A stretch of 64,000 nt of DNA from Hyphomicrobiales bacterium. Lineage in GTDB: Bacteria; Pseudomonadota; Alphaproteobacteria; Rhizobiales; Beijerinckiaceae. Both the position numbers and the translations under genes were made by a program. The stretch covers positions 62,001 through 126,000 of the forward strand of contig UBNE01000012.1 in the NCBI GenBank assembly GCA_900466745.1, given 5' to 3'. The notes beneath the pieces were generated by a model. It did no database searches. It was not told where the DNA came from and was given only the letters and a program-made list of their open reading frames with translations. Every line of letters starts with the position of its first letter. Position 1 is the first letter of the stretch. This document shows, piece by piece, positions 15,303 through 23,213 of the stretch.

Positions 15303-16805
15303 TCAGCGCAAGGGCGCCCCGTAACGCTCGACCCGATAGGGCTCGCGGGCGAGGCCGACGCAGAACCGCGCCACGGCTTCCTGCAGCCTTTCGGCGAGCA
15401 GCTTCATCGGCGCGTTGACCGCCGTCAGCCGCTCGCGCGCCGCCTCGGCCTGCTGCGCGAGCCTGGCCAGGTCGAGCGTCAAAAGGTGTCCGTCCCTGAC
15501 CACGAAGCGCCCGCCGATCATCACGTCGCGCACGGCGGTGCCGTCCTCGACATGGACGATCTGGTTCACCGTGTGGTTGTGCGGGAGCCAGTTGATATGG
15601 CCGAGGTCCACAAAGACGAGGTCGGCCTTGTAGCCGGTCGCGATCCGCCCGATACGGTCGAAGCCCAGCGCGCGGGCGCCGCCCTCGGTGGCCGCATGCA
15701 GGGCTTCCGGCGTGGTCAGCCAGCCGTCCACCTCCGGGCCGCGCACCTTCGACACGAAGGAGGCGAGCCGGGTCGCCTCGTACATGTTCTGATTGTCGCC
15801 GCTGTTGGAGCCGTCCGTTCCGATCGCCACATTGACGCCGGCCTCGAGCATGGCCCGAACATCGGCGAGCCCGCTGCCGAGGCGCATGTTGCTGGCGGGA
15901 TTATGCGCCACGGAAGCGCCATGGCCGGCGAGAATGCGCATATCCTCGTCATCGAGCCAGACGCCATGCGCCACGGTGAAGTCCGGCCCCAGGAGGCCGA
16001 GCCGGTCGAGATGGGCGGTCAGCGTACGGCCATAGCGCCTGATCCCCGAGAGCGCCTGGATCTTCGATTCCGAGACATGGCTGTGCAGGGCGAGGCCGTG
16101 GCGCCGGGCGCAGTCGCGGCAGGCGCCGAGAAAATCGTCGGTGCAGTGCAGGGGAATCGTCGGCGCCAGCGCGATCCTCAGCCTCTCGCCGTCGACGCGC
16201 CCGTCGCGGACGAAAGTCTCGAAGCCTTTCAGCGTCCGCTCATAGGGCTGCAGGCGGAAGCGGTCGACCTCGGCCCGCAGAGCTTCCGGCAGCGCCTCGT
16301 AGAGGCCGGGAACGGCCTGGTAGAGCGTCAGGTCCGCCACCATCGGCGCGATGGTCGCCCGCATGCCGACATCCCGATAGGCGCGTGCGATCGCCTCCAT
16401 GCCCTCCACCGTCGGCGCCGGCACCTCGAAGAACAGGTCGTAGCAAGCGGTGGTCCCCTTCAGGACCATCTCGGCACCGTTCAGCGCCGCCGAGAGATAC
16501 TTGTCCTCGAAACTGCGGTTGCCGCTGATCCAGGGGCCCGCGGCAAGCAGCAGCTCCAGCGACCAGCGGTCGCCCATCGCCTTGGCCAGCGCGCCATGCG
16601 CATGCGTATGGGCGTTGATCAGGCCGGCATGGATGAGCTTGCCGGCGGCATCGACGACCTGCGCGCCCTCCGGAGCGGCCAGCCCGCGCGGGCCGATCTC
16701 GCGGATCATGTCGCCCTCGAGCAGGAGGTCGACGGCGTCGGCCTGCGCCCGGCCCGGCAGCAGGACGAGCGCGTTGCGGATGACGGTGTAGAGCGCGCTC
16801 TTCAT
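15303..16805 (-). CDS. TRZ/ATZ-type amidohydrolase (deaminase-like)
   Basis: A 500-residue amidohydrolase of the chlorohydrolase/guanine deaminase/SAH deaminase superfamily. The metal site is visible: His66-Thr-His68 in GLINAHTHAHG, a His in LALHSHVSESK, a His in FTVAHGVWLDDEDM, and Asp in AIGTDGSNSGDNQN. Such enzymes deaminate or dechlorinate N-heterocycles. The ATG at 16805 gives a family-like start; the longer frame runs into the permease gene. It is the last gene of the ABC importer operon, 22 bp after the permease stop. It therefore probably acts on the imported compound. Confidence 0.85.
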   Translation of the reverse strand: MKSALYTVIRNALVLLPGRAQADAVDLLLEGDMIREIGPRGLAAPEGAQVVDAAGKLIHAGLINAHTHAHGALAKAMGDRWSLELLLAAGPWISGNRSFEDKYLSAALNGAEMVLKGTTACYDLFFEVPAPTVEGMEAIARAYRDVGMRATIAPMVADLTLYQAVPGLYEALPEALRAEVDRFRLQPYERTLKGFETFVRDGRVDGERLRIALAPTIPLHCTDDFLGACRDCARRHGLALHSHVSESKIQALSGIRRYGRTLTAHLDRLGLLGPDFTVAHGVWLDDEDMRILAGHGASVAHNPASNMRLGSGLADVRAMLEAGVNVAIGTDGSNSGDNQNMYEATRLASFVSKVRGPEVDGWLTTPEALHAATEGGARALGFDRIGRIATGYKADLVFVDLGHINWLPHNHTVNQIVHVEDGTAVRDVMIGGRFVVRDGHLLTLDLARLAQQAEAARERLTAVNAPMKLLAERLQEAVARFCVGLAREPYRVERYGAPLR

Positions 16806-16827
16806 GCTGGGCGACCCGCCATGTCCA

Positions 16828-17619
16828 TCAGCGCCGCTCCTCGGCGGCGGCCCAGGGGAAGAAGACCCGCTCGGCCACCACGATGAGCTGGAAAAGAACG
16901 ATGCCGAGCAGCGCCAGGACCAGCATCGCGCCAAAGGCGACAGGCACCTTGAAAAAGGCCGTCGCCGAGGTGATGAGGTAGCCGAGCCCGCGCTCGGCCG
17001 CGACGAATTCGCCGACCACGGCGCCCACGACCGACAGCGCGATCGCCGATTTCAGTCCCGAGAAAATGAAGGGGATCGAAAAGGGCAGCCGCACCCGGAA
17101 CAGCTCCTGCAGCTTGCTCGCCCGGCAGGAGCGCGCAAGCTCGATCAACTCCGACGGCACCGCGAGCAGGCCGGTCGTCATCGCGATCACCAGCGGAAAG
17201 AAGGCGACGAGGAAGGTCACGATCACGCGCGGCATCTCGTTGGGGCCGAGCATCACGACGAGGATCGGCGCGATCGCCACCTTCGGCACCGACTGCGTCA
17301 GCACCAGCAGGGGGTAGATCGCATCCGCCGCGAGCCGCGAGGACGAGATCAGCACGGCCAGGGGAAAGCTGACGGCGATCGACAGGAAGAACCCGAACAG
17401 CACCGTGCGCAGCGTCGCCACCATGTGCTCGCCGAGCTGCTGGCCGCCCATCGCCGCCATGTCCTCGACGATGCGCGAGGGCGACGGCAGCAGATACTCC
17501 GGAATGGCGAAGAGCCGGGCGCTCGCCTCCCACACCGCCATCAGCACGAGCAGCGCGAGCAGCGGGATCAGGAATTCGCGGCTCGCGCTCAGCCAGCCGG
17601 GGAGCCTAGTGTTCGACAT
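16828..17619 (-). CDS. ABC transporter permease (SsuC/TauC/NMT1-type)
   Basis: A 263-residue inner-membrane permease with about six transmembrane segments. It carries the binding-protein-dependent permease signature (EAA loop) around AARSCRASKLQELFRVRLPFSIPFI. It belongs to the family that moves sulfonates, taurine, nitrate or pyrimidine/thiamine precursors. Its start overlaps the end of the ATPase gene by 14 bp, so the two are translationally coupled. Substrate choice rests with the THI5/NMT1-like binding protein upstream. Confidence 0.9.
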   Translation of the reverse strand: MSNTRLPGWLSASREFLIPLLALLVLMAVWEASARLFAIPEYLLPSPSRIVEDMAAMGGQQLGEHMVATLRTVLFGFFLSIAVSFPLAVLISSSRLAADAIYPLLVLTQSVPKVAIAPILVVMLGPNEMPRVIVTFLVAFFPLVIAMTTGLLAVPSELIELARSCRASKLQELFRVRLPFSIPFIFSGLKSAIALSVVGAVVGEFVAAERGLGYLITSATAFFKVPVAFGAMLVLALLGIVLFQLIVVAERVFFPWAAAEERR

Positions 17620-18385
17620 CGAAGCGCGCCCCCTGTTCGCCGAAGATCAGGTCGCGGATGCGGCCCGTGCAGCGCTGGAATTCGGGATGGCCCGAGAGCG
17701 AGAAGTCGCGCGGCCGCGGAAGGTCGACGTCGATGATCTCGGCGATCCGACCGGGGCGCGGGGACATGACCACCACGCGGTCGGCCAGGATCACCGCCTC
17801 GGGAATGGAATGGGTGACGAAGAGAATGGTCTTGGGCGTGTTGGACCAGATCCGCAACAGCTCGATCGTCATGATCTCGCGCGTCAGCGCGTCGAGCGCG
17901 CCGAAGGGCTCGTCCATCAGCAGGATGTCGGGATCGTGCACCAGCGCACGGCAGATCGCGGCGCGCTGCTGCATGCCGCCGGAGAGCTGGCGGGGGCGGT
18001 GCTCGGCGAAATCGGCGATGCCGGCCACCTTGAGCAGGTCCTTCGCCCGGCGCCGCGCCGCCTCGTCGGCGCGGCCCATGATGGTCGACGGAAACATCAC
18101 GTTCTCGACGATCGTCGCCCAGGGCAGCAGGGTCGGCGCCTGGAAGACGATGCCGGTGTCCTGGCGCGGCCCGGTGACCCGCTCGTCGCGGATGAAGATG
18201 CTCCCTTCCGTCGGCGCGACGAGGCCCGAAACCAGCCGCAGCAGCGTGGACTTGCCGCAGCCGGAGGGACCGACCAGCGTGACGATCTCGCGATCCTTCA
18301 CCGTCAGGTCGATGCCCTGCAGCGCTCTCACGCCGCCATTGCCGACCGCGCCGAAGACCTGACCGACCTGCTTGATGTCAATCAT
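17606..18385 (-). CDS. ABC transporter ATP-binding protein (SsuB/TauB-type)
   Basis: A 259-residue ATPase. Walker A is GPSGCGKST near residue 40, the Q-loop is VFQAPTLLPW, the signature is LSGGMQQRAAICRAL, Walker B is DILLMDEPFGALD and the switch His is in FVTHSIPEAV. The family energises nitrate/sulfonate/taurine/pyrimidine importers. It sits between the binding-protein gene (37 bp away) and the overlapping permease gene, forming one importer operon. Confidence 0.92.
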   Translation of the reverse strand: MIDIKQVGQVFGAVGNGGVRALQGIDLTVKDREIVTLVGPSGCGKSTLLRLVSGLVAPTEGSIFIRDERVTGPRQDTGIVFQAPTLLPWATIVENVMFPSTIMGRADEAARRRAKDLLKVAGIADFAEHRPRQLSGGMQQRAAICRALVHDPDILLMDEPFGALDALTREIMTIELLRIWSNTPKTILFVTHSIPEAVILADRVVVMSPRPGRIAEIIDVDLPRPRDFSLSGHPEFQRCTGRIRDLIFGEQGARFDVEH

Positions 18386-18422
18386 CGATAGGCCTCCAGG
18401 GCCGCCAGTATCCGCCGGATGC

Positions 18423-19430
18423 TCACTGCCTGGCCGGGAGGAAGGACATGTCGACCGCCGTCTGCGGATCGACCGAGATATCCAGGTCCTGGGCCTTCGC
18501 GACGACCTCGTAGGTCTTCTTCAGCCGCTCGGCCGTGATGCCGCCGACACCCGCCTCCCTGGCATGGTCGGTGAAGATGAAAGCGAGGGTCGCCTTCAGG
18601 CTGCCCAGGCAGTCGTCGAGGTCGACCTGCTGGTTGGCCTTCACATGGGCCTCGCAGGCCGCCTGCGGATCGGCGCGCGCGGCATCCCAGGCCTCCAGCG
18701 TCGCCTTCATGAAATGGCGCAGCATCTCGGGTCGCTTCTGAATGGTCGCTTCGGAAGTGTGAAACGCCAGCGAGTAGATCGCGAAGCCAGCCTCGACGAA
18801 GGGTAGGAAGGCGAGCTCCTTGCCGGCCTTCTGCGCCTGCTTGTTCTGGTAGTAGAAATTGGTCGAGTAGGACGGCATCGCATCGATCTTGCCGGCGATC
18901 AGCAGCGGCCCCATCGCCGAGCCGTCAACGGTCACCCATTCGATCTTGCTCGGATCGGTGTGGGCGGCGGCCGCCACTGCCGGGAAGTAGAGCCTGTGGC
19001 TGTTGCCCGGCGTGATGCCGATCTTCTTGCCTTCCAAGCCGCTGAAGCTCGTGATCCCCGAATCCTTGAGCACGAAAAGGGAATGGGGCGAGTGAGCATA
19101 GACCGCGCCGATCATCTTCAGCGGCACGGAACTGCGCTGGCGGGCGGTGAAGAGCGCCGAGATGTCGGCCATGCCGATATCGGCGGCTCCGCCGGCAACC
19201 TTGCTGAGCGTGTCGCCCGAGCCGTTGCCGCGGCTGATCCGAAGGGTGATGCCGTTGCGCGCATAGATCCCCGAGGCGATGCCGGCATAGTAGGGCGCGT
19301 AATCGCCCGTCGGAATCCAGTCGAGCATGAGGTGGACGTTGTCGGCGGCCCGCGCCGCTCCCGTCGCGGCGCCGAGCGCGACCGCGACTCCGAGGACGGC
19401 CCTGGCCGCGGTCGACATGAACTTGAACAT
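18423..19430 (-). CDS. NMT1/THI5-type ABC substrate-binding protein
   Basis: A 335-residue periplasmic binding protein. The ATG at 19430 has an AAAGGA ribosome site and gives a good signal peptide (residues 1-28, ending AARA before ADN). The mature protein opens VHLMLDWIPTGDYAPYYAGIASGIYARNG. This is the hallmark of the NMT1/THI5-like family, which binds pyrimidine precursors, N-heterocycles or ureido compounds. First gene of the importer/deaminase operon; a LysR-type repeat lies 83 bp upstream. The ligand is unknown, but the neighbours suggest a hydantoin-, pyrimidine- or purine-derived ring. Confidence 0.88.
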   Translation of the reverse strand: MFKFMSTAARAVLGVAVALGAATGAARAADNVHLMLDWIPTGDYAPYYAGIASGIYARNGITLRISRGNGSGDTLSKVAGGAADIGMADISALFTARQRSSVPLKMIGAVYAHSPHSLFVLKDSGITSFSGLEGKKIGITPGNSHRLYFPAVAAAAHTDPSKIEWVTVDGSAMGPLLIAGKIDAMPSYSTNFYYQNKQAQKAGKELAFLPFVEAGFAIYSLAFHTSEATIQKRPEMLRHFMKATLEAWDAARADPQAACEAHVKANQQVDLDDCLGSLKATLAFIFTDHAREAGVGGITAERLKKTYEVVAKAQDLDISVDPQTAVDMSFLPARQ

Positions 19431-19512
19431 CACGATTATCCTTTTGCCGGTTCCCTTCTCAGCAGAAGGAACCGCAGCGCGGATCAAATCAAATACCAAT
19501 TTTTCGCGAAAT

Positions 19513-19529
19513 CATAATGGCGTGTTATG
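19513..19529 (-). promoter_or_regulatory. LysR-type operator CATAA-N7-TTATG, copy 2
   Basis: CATAA at 19513-19517 and TTATG at 19525-19529 form the same inverted repeat as copies 1 and 3, with a different 7-base centre. It lies between the LysR stop and the ABC binding-protein start, 83 bp upstream of the latter. The conserved arms with varying centre argue for a protein-binding site. Confidence 0.7.
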
Positions 19530-19572
19530 GCCGCTTCCGGCCTCCTCATTCGATCGCCTTCCGCATCGCCCG

Positions 19573-20484
19573 TCATGAAGGAAAGGCGTCGTCGGGCGCC
19601 GCCGGCAGCAGCGTGCGCAAACCGTCGACGAAGCTGCGGGCGATGCGCGACAGCGGCTCGATCCGCGACGACAGCAGATGGGGCCGCGTCGCCATCTTGG
19701 GCACCAGCGGGCGCGACCGGATATTCGGCCAGGCATTGTCCATCAGCACGAAATCATCGACGATGGCGACACCCCCGCCGGCCTGGACGAGGCAGCAGGC
19801 ATTGGGCGTGAAGCGCACTTGCGCATTGAAGCGGATGGGTTTCGGCGCGCCGCTCAGCGCGCGGCTGACGACCATGCCGTAGGGCGTCTGCGAACCGTAG
19901 CCGATGATCGGATAGGGCACGAGGTCGGCCGGCTTCACCACCCGCTTCTCGCCGAGCGGATGGCCGGCGGGAAAGATCACCTGGAGGCGGCCTTCGCCGA
20001 TCTGCGTCGCCTTGACCGTCGGATCGTCGACCGCCATCGACGTCACCGCGAGATCGGCGCGATGGCTCGCGATGCGGGCGATCAGGTCGGCGAGCGTCAG
20101 GATCTCGAGCTCGACGCGCACCTCCGGATGAGCCTGGCGAAAGCGGGCAATCGCCTTCGGAACCAGCATATGGCCGACGCTGGGGCTCGCGACCAGCCGG
20201 ACCGAGCCGGCCGCGCCGCGCCGCAGCTCATCGGCGAGCTCGTTGACCCGGGCCACCCCCTGGTGGACCTGCTCGACCTCGGCGAACAGCAGGCGCGCCT
20301 CGGGCGTCGGCTGCACCCTGCCCTTGACGCGCTCGAAGAGGGACAATCCGAGCCGGTCTTCCGTATAGGACAGAAGCCGGCTGATGGCGGGCTGGGAGAC
20401 CGACAGCAGCCGCGCCGCCCCGCTGATCGACCCCGTCGCCATCACCGCGCGGAACATCTCGATCTGCCGCAGATTCATCGCCAT
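19573..20484 (-). CDS. LysR-family transcriptional regulator of the hydantoin-like cluster
   Basis: About 303 residues. The N-terminal helix-turn-helix is MNLRQIEMFRAVMATGSISGAARLLSVSQPAISRLL. The C-terminal co-inducer domain begins about residue 90 (GSVRLVASPSVGHMLVPKA). The ATG at 20484 is chosen because a GGGAGG site lies 9 bases upstream. The ATG at 20490 would overlap the operator and be too close to that site. It lies between the ABC operon and the divergent D-carbamoylase. A CATAA-N7-TTATG repeat covers its own start region, so autoregulation is likely. The co-inducer is probably a pathway intermediate. Confidence 0.88.
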   Translation of the reverse strand: MAMNLRQIEMFRAVMATGSISGAARLLSVSQPAISRLLSYTEDRLGLSLFERVKGRVQPTPEARLLFAEVEQVHQGVARVNELADELRRGAAGSVRLVASPSVGHMLVPKAIARFRQAHPEVRVELEILTLADLIARIASHRADLAVTSMAVDDPTVKATQIGEGRLQVIFPAGHPLGEKRVVKPADLVPYPIIGYGSQTPYGMVVSRALSGAPKPIRFNAQVRFTPNACCLVQAGGGVAIVDDFVLMDNAWPNIRSRPLVPKMATRPHLLSSRIEPLSRIARSFVDGLRTLLPAAPDDAFPS

Positions 20485-20487
20485 GCC

Positions 20488-20504
20488 CATAACCCTCCCT
20501 TATG
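20488..20504. promoter_or_regulatory. LysR-type operator CATAA-N7-TTATG, copy 3
   Basis: CATAA at 20488-20492 and TTATG at 20500-20504 flank the 7-base CCCTCCC, which is also the LysR ribosome site on the opposite strand. The site lies between the LysR gene and the divergent D-carbamoylase gene (start 20599). Binding here would repress the regulator and could activate the hydrolase. Confidence 0.7.
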
Positions 20505-20598
20505 AATGGCGCGGAAATTAGCATATGCTTGTTCTGGGAGCACTCGGCTAGATTCTCCAGGGCCCGCATGGGGCGCGCCTTGCCATGGAGTTCTATCG

Positions 20599-21540
20599 AT
20601 GTCGCGCATTCTCACCGTCGCTGCGGCTCAGCTCGGCCCTATCCATCAGGCTGACGACCGTGCTTCGGTCGTCAGCCGGATGATCGCCCTGATGGAGCAG
20701 GCGAAGATGCGCGGCGCCGATTTCGTGGTCTACCCCGAGCTCGCCCTGACGACCTTCTTTCCGCGCTGGCATTACGAGGATCGCGCCCAGGCGGATCGCT
20801 GGTTCGAGACCGCCATGCCCGGCCCGCAGACGCAGCCGCTGTTCGACAGGGCGCGGGAGCTGCAGATCGCGATGAATTTCGGCTATGCCGAGCTGACGCC
20901 GGAAGGGCGGCACTTCAACAGCTCGATCCTCGTCGACAAGACCGGGCGAATCGCCGGCAAATACCGCAAGGTGCATTTGCCGGGCCATGCCGAATACGAC
21001 CCCAGCCGGGCGCATCAGCACCTCGAAAAGCGGTATTTCGAGCCCGGCGACCTGGGTTTCCCGGTCTGGGCTTTCGAAGGCGGCCTGGTCGGCATGGCGA
21101 TCTGCAATGATCGACGGTGGCCCGAGACCTATCGCATCATGGGGCTCCAGGGCGTCGAGATGATCGTGCTGGGCTACAACACGCCGACCGCGAACGGCCA
21201 TTCCAGCACGGAAACCCTGGCCGATCGCCTCTTCCACCATCGCCTGTCGGTGCAGGCCGGCGCCTATCAGAACTCGACCTGGGTGGTAGCCGTTGCCAAG
21301 GCCGGGGTGGAGGACGGGCATGCCCTGTTCGGCGGCACGCTGATCGCCGGGCCGGACGGCAAGATCGTCGGCGAGCTCGACCATGAGGAGGACGGGCTGC
21401 TCGTCCATGCCTGCGATCTCGACGCCACGCGCTTCGGCAAGGAGACGATCTTCAATTTTGCAGCGCATAGGCGCGTCGAGCACTATGGGCTCATCACCTC
21501 GCGCACGGGGAGCGGTGCCCCGCTGGGACGCGCCGTCTGA
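20599..21540 (+). CDS. N-carbamoyl-D-amino acid hydrolase (nitrilase superfamily)
   Basis: A 313-residue carbon-nitrogen hydrolase closely resembling the Agrobacterium N-carbamoyl-D-amino-acid amidohydrolase. The catalytic triad is Glu47 (FVVYPELALTTFFPRWH), Lys124 (KYRKVHLPGH) and Cys169 (GMAICNDRRWPETYR). The conserved blocks HLEKRYFEPGDLGFPV and IFNFAAHR...HYGLI also match that enzyme as I recall it. It converts N-carbamoyl-D-amino acids to D-amino acids, CO2 and ammonia. The ATG at 20599 fits the family start MSRILTVAAAQLGP. It is divergent from the LysR gene across operator copy 3. Confidence 0.92.
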   Translation: MSRILTVAAAQLGPIHQADDRASVVSRMIALMEQAKMRGADFVVYPELALTTFFPRWHYEDRAQADRWFETAMPGPQTQPLFDRARELQIAMNFGYAELTPEGRHFNSSILVDKTGRIAGKYRKVHLPGHAEYDPSRAHQHLEKRYFEPGDLGFPVWAFEGGLVGMAICNDRRWPETYRIMGLQGVEMIVLGYNTPTANGHSSTETLADRLFHHRLSVQAGAYQNSTWVVAVAKAGVEDGHALFGGTLIAGPDGKIVGELDHEEDGLLVHACDLDATRFGKETIFNFAAHRRVEHYGLITSRTGSGAPLGRAV

Positions 21541-22036
21541 GCGGCTGCGGCGCCGGCTGCCTGCCCACGGCGCGAGCTCGCGCCTGAAGCTCGTCATCGT
21601 GGAGGGCGGCGAGCTCCTGTGCAAGCTTCCCGACCAGCCGCAGTCGGGGAAGGCGCTCGAGATCGCCGCCCATGCCGTCGCCGCCTTCGACGCATCGGAG
21701 CCGCGCGACCTTCCCCGGCTGGCGACCTCCGACATCGAGCTCCACCTCGCGCGGGACATCCGCGCGGCGCGCCTGCGCAACCCTCCGTCCCTGGCGGAGT
21801 TCAGCGCGGCCACCGGCCTCAATGCGCGCAAGCTCAAGGCCGGCTTCCAGCGCGTATTCGAGGACAGCGTCTATGGCTACCTCCAGTCGCTGCGTCTGGA
21901 GGAGGCCTCTCGGCTGCTGAGCGCGGGAGACATGAACGTATCCTCGGTGGCCTATCGCGTCGGATACAGCCCCGCCCATCTGTCCGTCGCCTTCCGGAAG
22001 CGCTTCCGGCTCTCGCCCAAGCAGCTCAAGCCCTGA
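21485..22036 (+). pseudogene. N-terminally truncated AraC-family regulator
   Basis: The C-terminal half is a normal AraC/XylS DNA-binding domain with two helix-turn-helix motifs (PSLAEFSAATGLNARKLKAGFQRVFEDS and MNVSSVAYRVGYSPAHLSVAFRKRFRLSP). The frame is open upstream but enters the 3' end of the hydrolase gene. Recognisable protein begins only near 21578 (LKLVIVEGGELL). About 150 residues of the usual N-terminal sensing domain are missing. The first in-frame ATG (21485) lies inside the neighbouring gene. It is probably a deletion remnant of a PchR-like regulator of the adjacent iron island, though a free DNA-binding domain is possible. Confidence 0.65.
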
Positions 22037-22067
22037 AGGCCGGCAGCGCGTCCCGTCCCTGCTGGCC

Positions 22068-22967
22068 TCAATCCAGCGACAGCGCCCTGTCCAGCGTGCT
22101 GCGCCGCCATGCGGCCGGCGTCTCCCCGACCATGCGCCGGAACACGCGCGTGAAATGGGCCTGGTCCGAGAAGCCGGCTTCGACGGCGACCTCGGTCAGC
22201 GACCGGTCGCCGGCGGCGAGCAGCCGCTGGCCCTGCTCGATCCGGGCCTTGAGCTGCCATTGATGCGGCGGCAGCCCGGTCGAGGCCTTGAAGGCGTGGC
22301 TGAAATGCGATTGCGACAGACCGACGAGACCGGCGAGATCCTGCAGGCGGATCCTGCCGGCGGCGTGCTCGGCGATGTAGTCCGTCACAGTCTTGAGCTG
22401 CCGGCTGGTCAGCGGCGTCCGGCGGCGCGGCGCCTCGCGCGCGACGCCGAACAGGTCGATCAGCACCGCGAGGACGAGGCTGTCGCCATAAAGGTCGTGC
22501 CGGGCATCGGGCTCGGCGCATTCGCCGGCGATGAGCCGCGCCAGCATCTGGATGCGCTCATTCGAGAACATGATGCGCGGCTGCCGCAGCAGCTCGCGCG
22601 ACAATGCCTCGCCCAGGCGCTCGCTGACGCCGGCGGGATCGAAATGCAGGTCGAGATGGCGGATGCGCATGCGCTGCTGCGTGCGCCCCCAGACCGGCAC
22701 ACCGGCCGGCATGAAGCTGATCCCATGCGCGCCGCCCCGTGGCGAGATGCCCGGCTCCGACGGCTCGAGCCGCGTCTCGAAGCTGCCGCCGGCCTTGTCG
22801 AGGACGATGAAGAGCCGCGGATGGTCCGAGACGTATTCGCCCGTGGCGCCGGCCTGGCACTCCGCCTGCCAGAGATCCGCGATGACGCCGTTCCAGCTCC
22901 GGCATTTGAGCGAGCCGATCACGCTGATGCCTTCGCGGACCGATCGCATGCCTGGCTGGAAACCCAT
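22068..22967 (-). CDS. AraC-family transcriptional regulator (siderophore-type)
   Basis: A 299-residue regulator. The ATG at 22967 is preceded by a strong AGGAGG site, so the 11 extra upstream residues are not used. An N-terminal cupin-like sensing domain (about 1-190) is followed by an AraC domain with two helix-turn-helix motifs: IRLQDLAGLVGLSQSHFSHAFKAS and RSLTEVAVEAGFSDQAHFTRVFRRMVGETPAAWRRS. It is divergent from a TonB-dependent siderophore receptor, and a 20-bp-spaced direct repeat lies between them. It likely activates that receptor when the ferric siderophore is present. Confidence 0.88.
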   Translation of the reverse strand: MGFQPGMRSVREGISVIGSLKCRSWNGVIADLWQAECQAGATGEYVSDHPRLFIVLDKAGGSFETRLEPSEPGISPRGGAHGISFMPAGVPVWGRTQQRMRIRHLDLHFDPAGVSERLGEALSRELLRQPRIMFSNERIQMLARLIAGECAEPDARHDLYGDSLVLAVLIDLFGVAREAPRRRTPLTSRQLKTVTDYIAEHAAGRIRLQDLAGLVGLSQSHFSHAFKASTGLPPHQWQLKARIEQGQRLLAAGDRSLTEVAVEAGFSDQAHFTRVFRRMVGETPAAWRRSTLDRALSLD

Positions 22968-23049
22968 CCTGACCCTCCTGCGGCCGGATAATCGCGTCAA
23001 AGCGCGTGTTCAAAATGCAACGCGACAATCGCAATTCTACCCGCCTGCC

Positions 23050-23083
23050 CAGGAACGTTCAATACATGACAGGAACGATCAAT
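23050..23083. promoter_or_regulatory. AraC-type direct-repeat operator
   Basis: CAGGAACGTTCAAT at 23050-23063 and CAGGAACGATCAAT at 23070-23083 match at 13 of 14 positions and begin exactly 20 bp apart, close to two helical turns. This is the layout expected for an AraC-family protein binding one DNA face. It lies between the divergent AraC gene and the TonB receptor gene. Confidence 0.6.
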
Positions 23084-23131
23084 CCAGAATTGACCGCCAA
23101 TGATACGCCGCTATGCAAAGCAGTGGCTGTA

Positions 23132-23148
23132 TTTTGAATGGTTCTAAT
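23132..23148. promoter_or_regulatory. Putative Irr box (ICE) before the TonB receptor gene
   Basis: TTTTGAA-TGG-TTCTAAT matches the TTTAGAA-N3-TTCTAAA Irr operator at 12 of 14 arm positions. It lies 65 bp upstream of the TonB receptor start, downstream of the AraC repeats. It would place the receptor under iron control by Irr, which is encoded in this window, in addition to siderophore control by the AraC protein. The consensus is from knowledge of Rhizobiales. Confidence 0.5.
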
Positions 23149-23213
23149 TTTGACCTATTCCTGTACGGCACGCAATATTGGGGCTTGAGCCGGCCATGTG
23201 CTATCGACGAGAC

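Noticed and set aside
20485-20490. ATG at 20490 as the LysR start
   Set aside because: It overlaps operator copy 3 and lies only 2-3 bases after the GGGAGG site. The ATG at 20484 has normal spacing.
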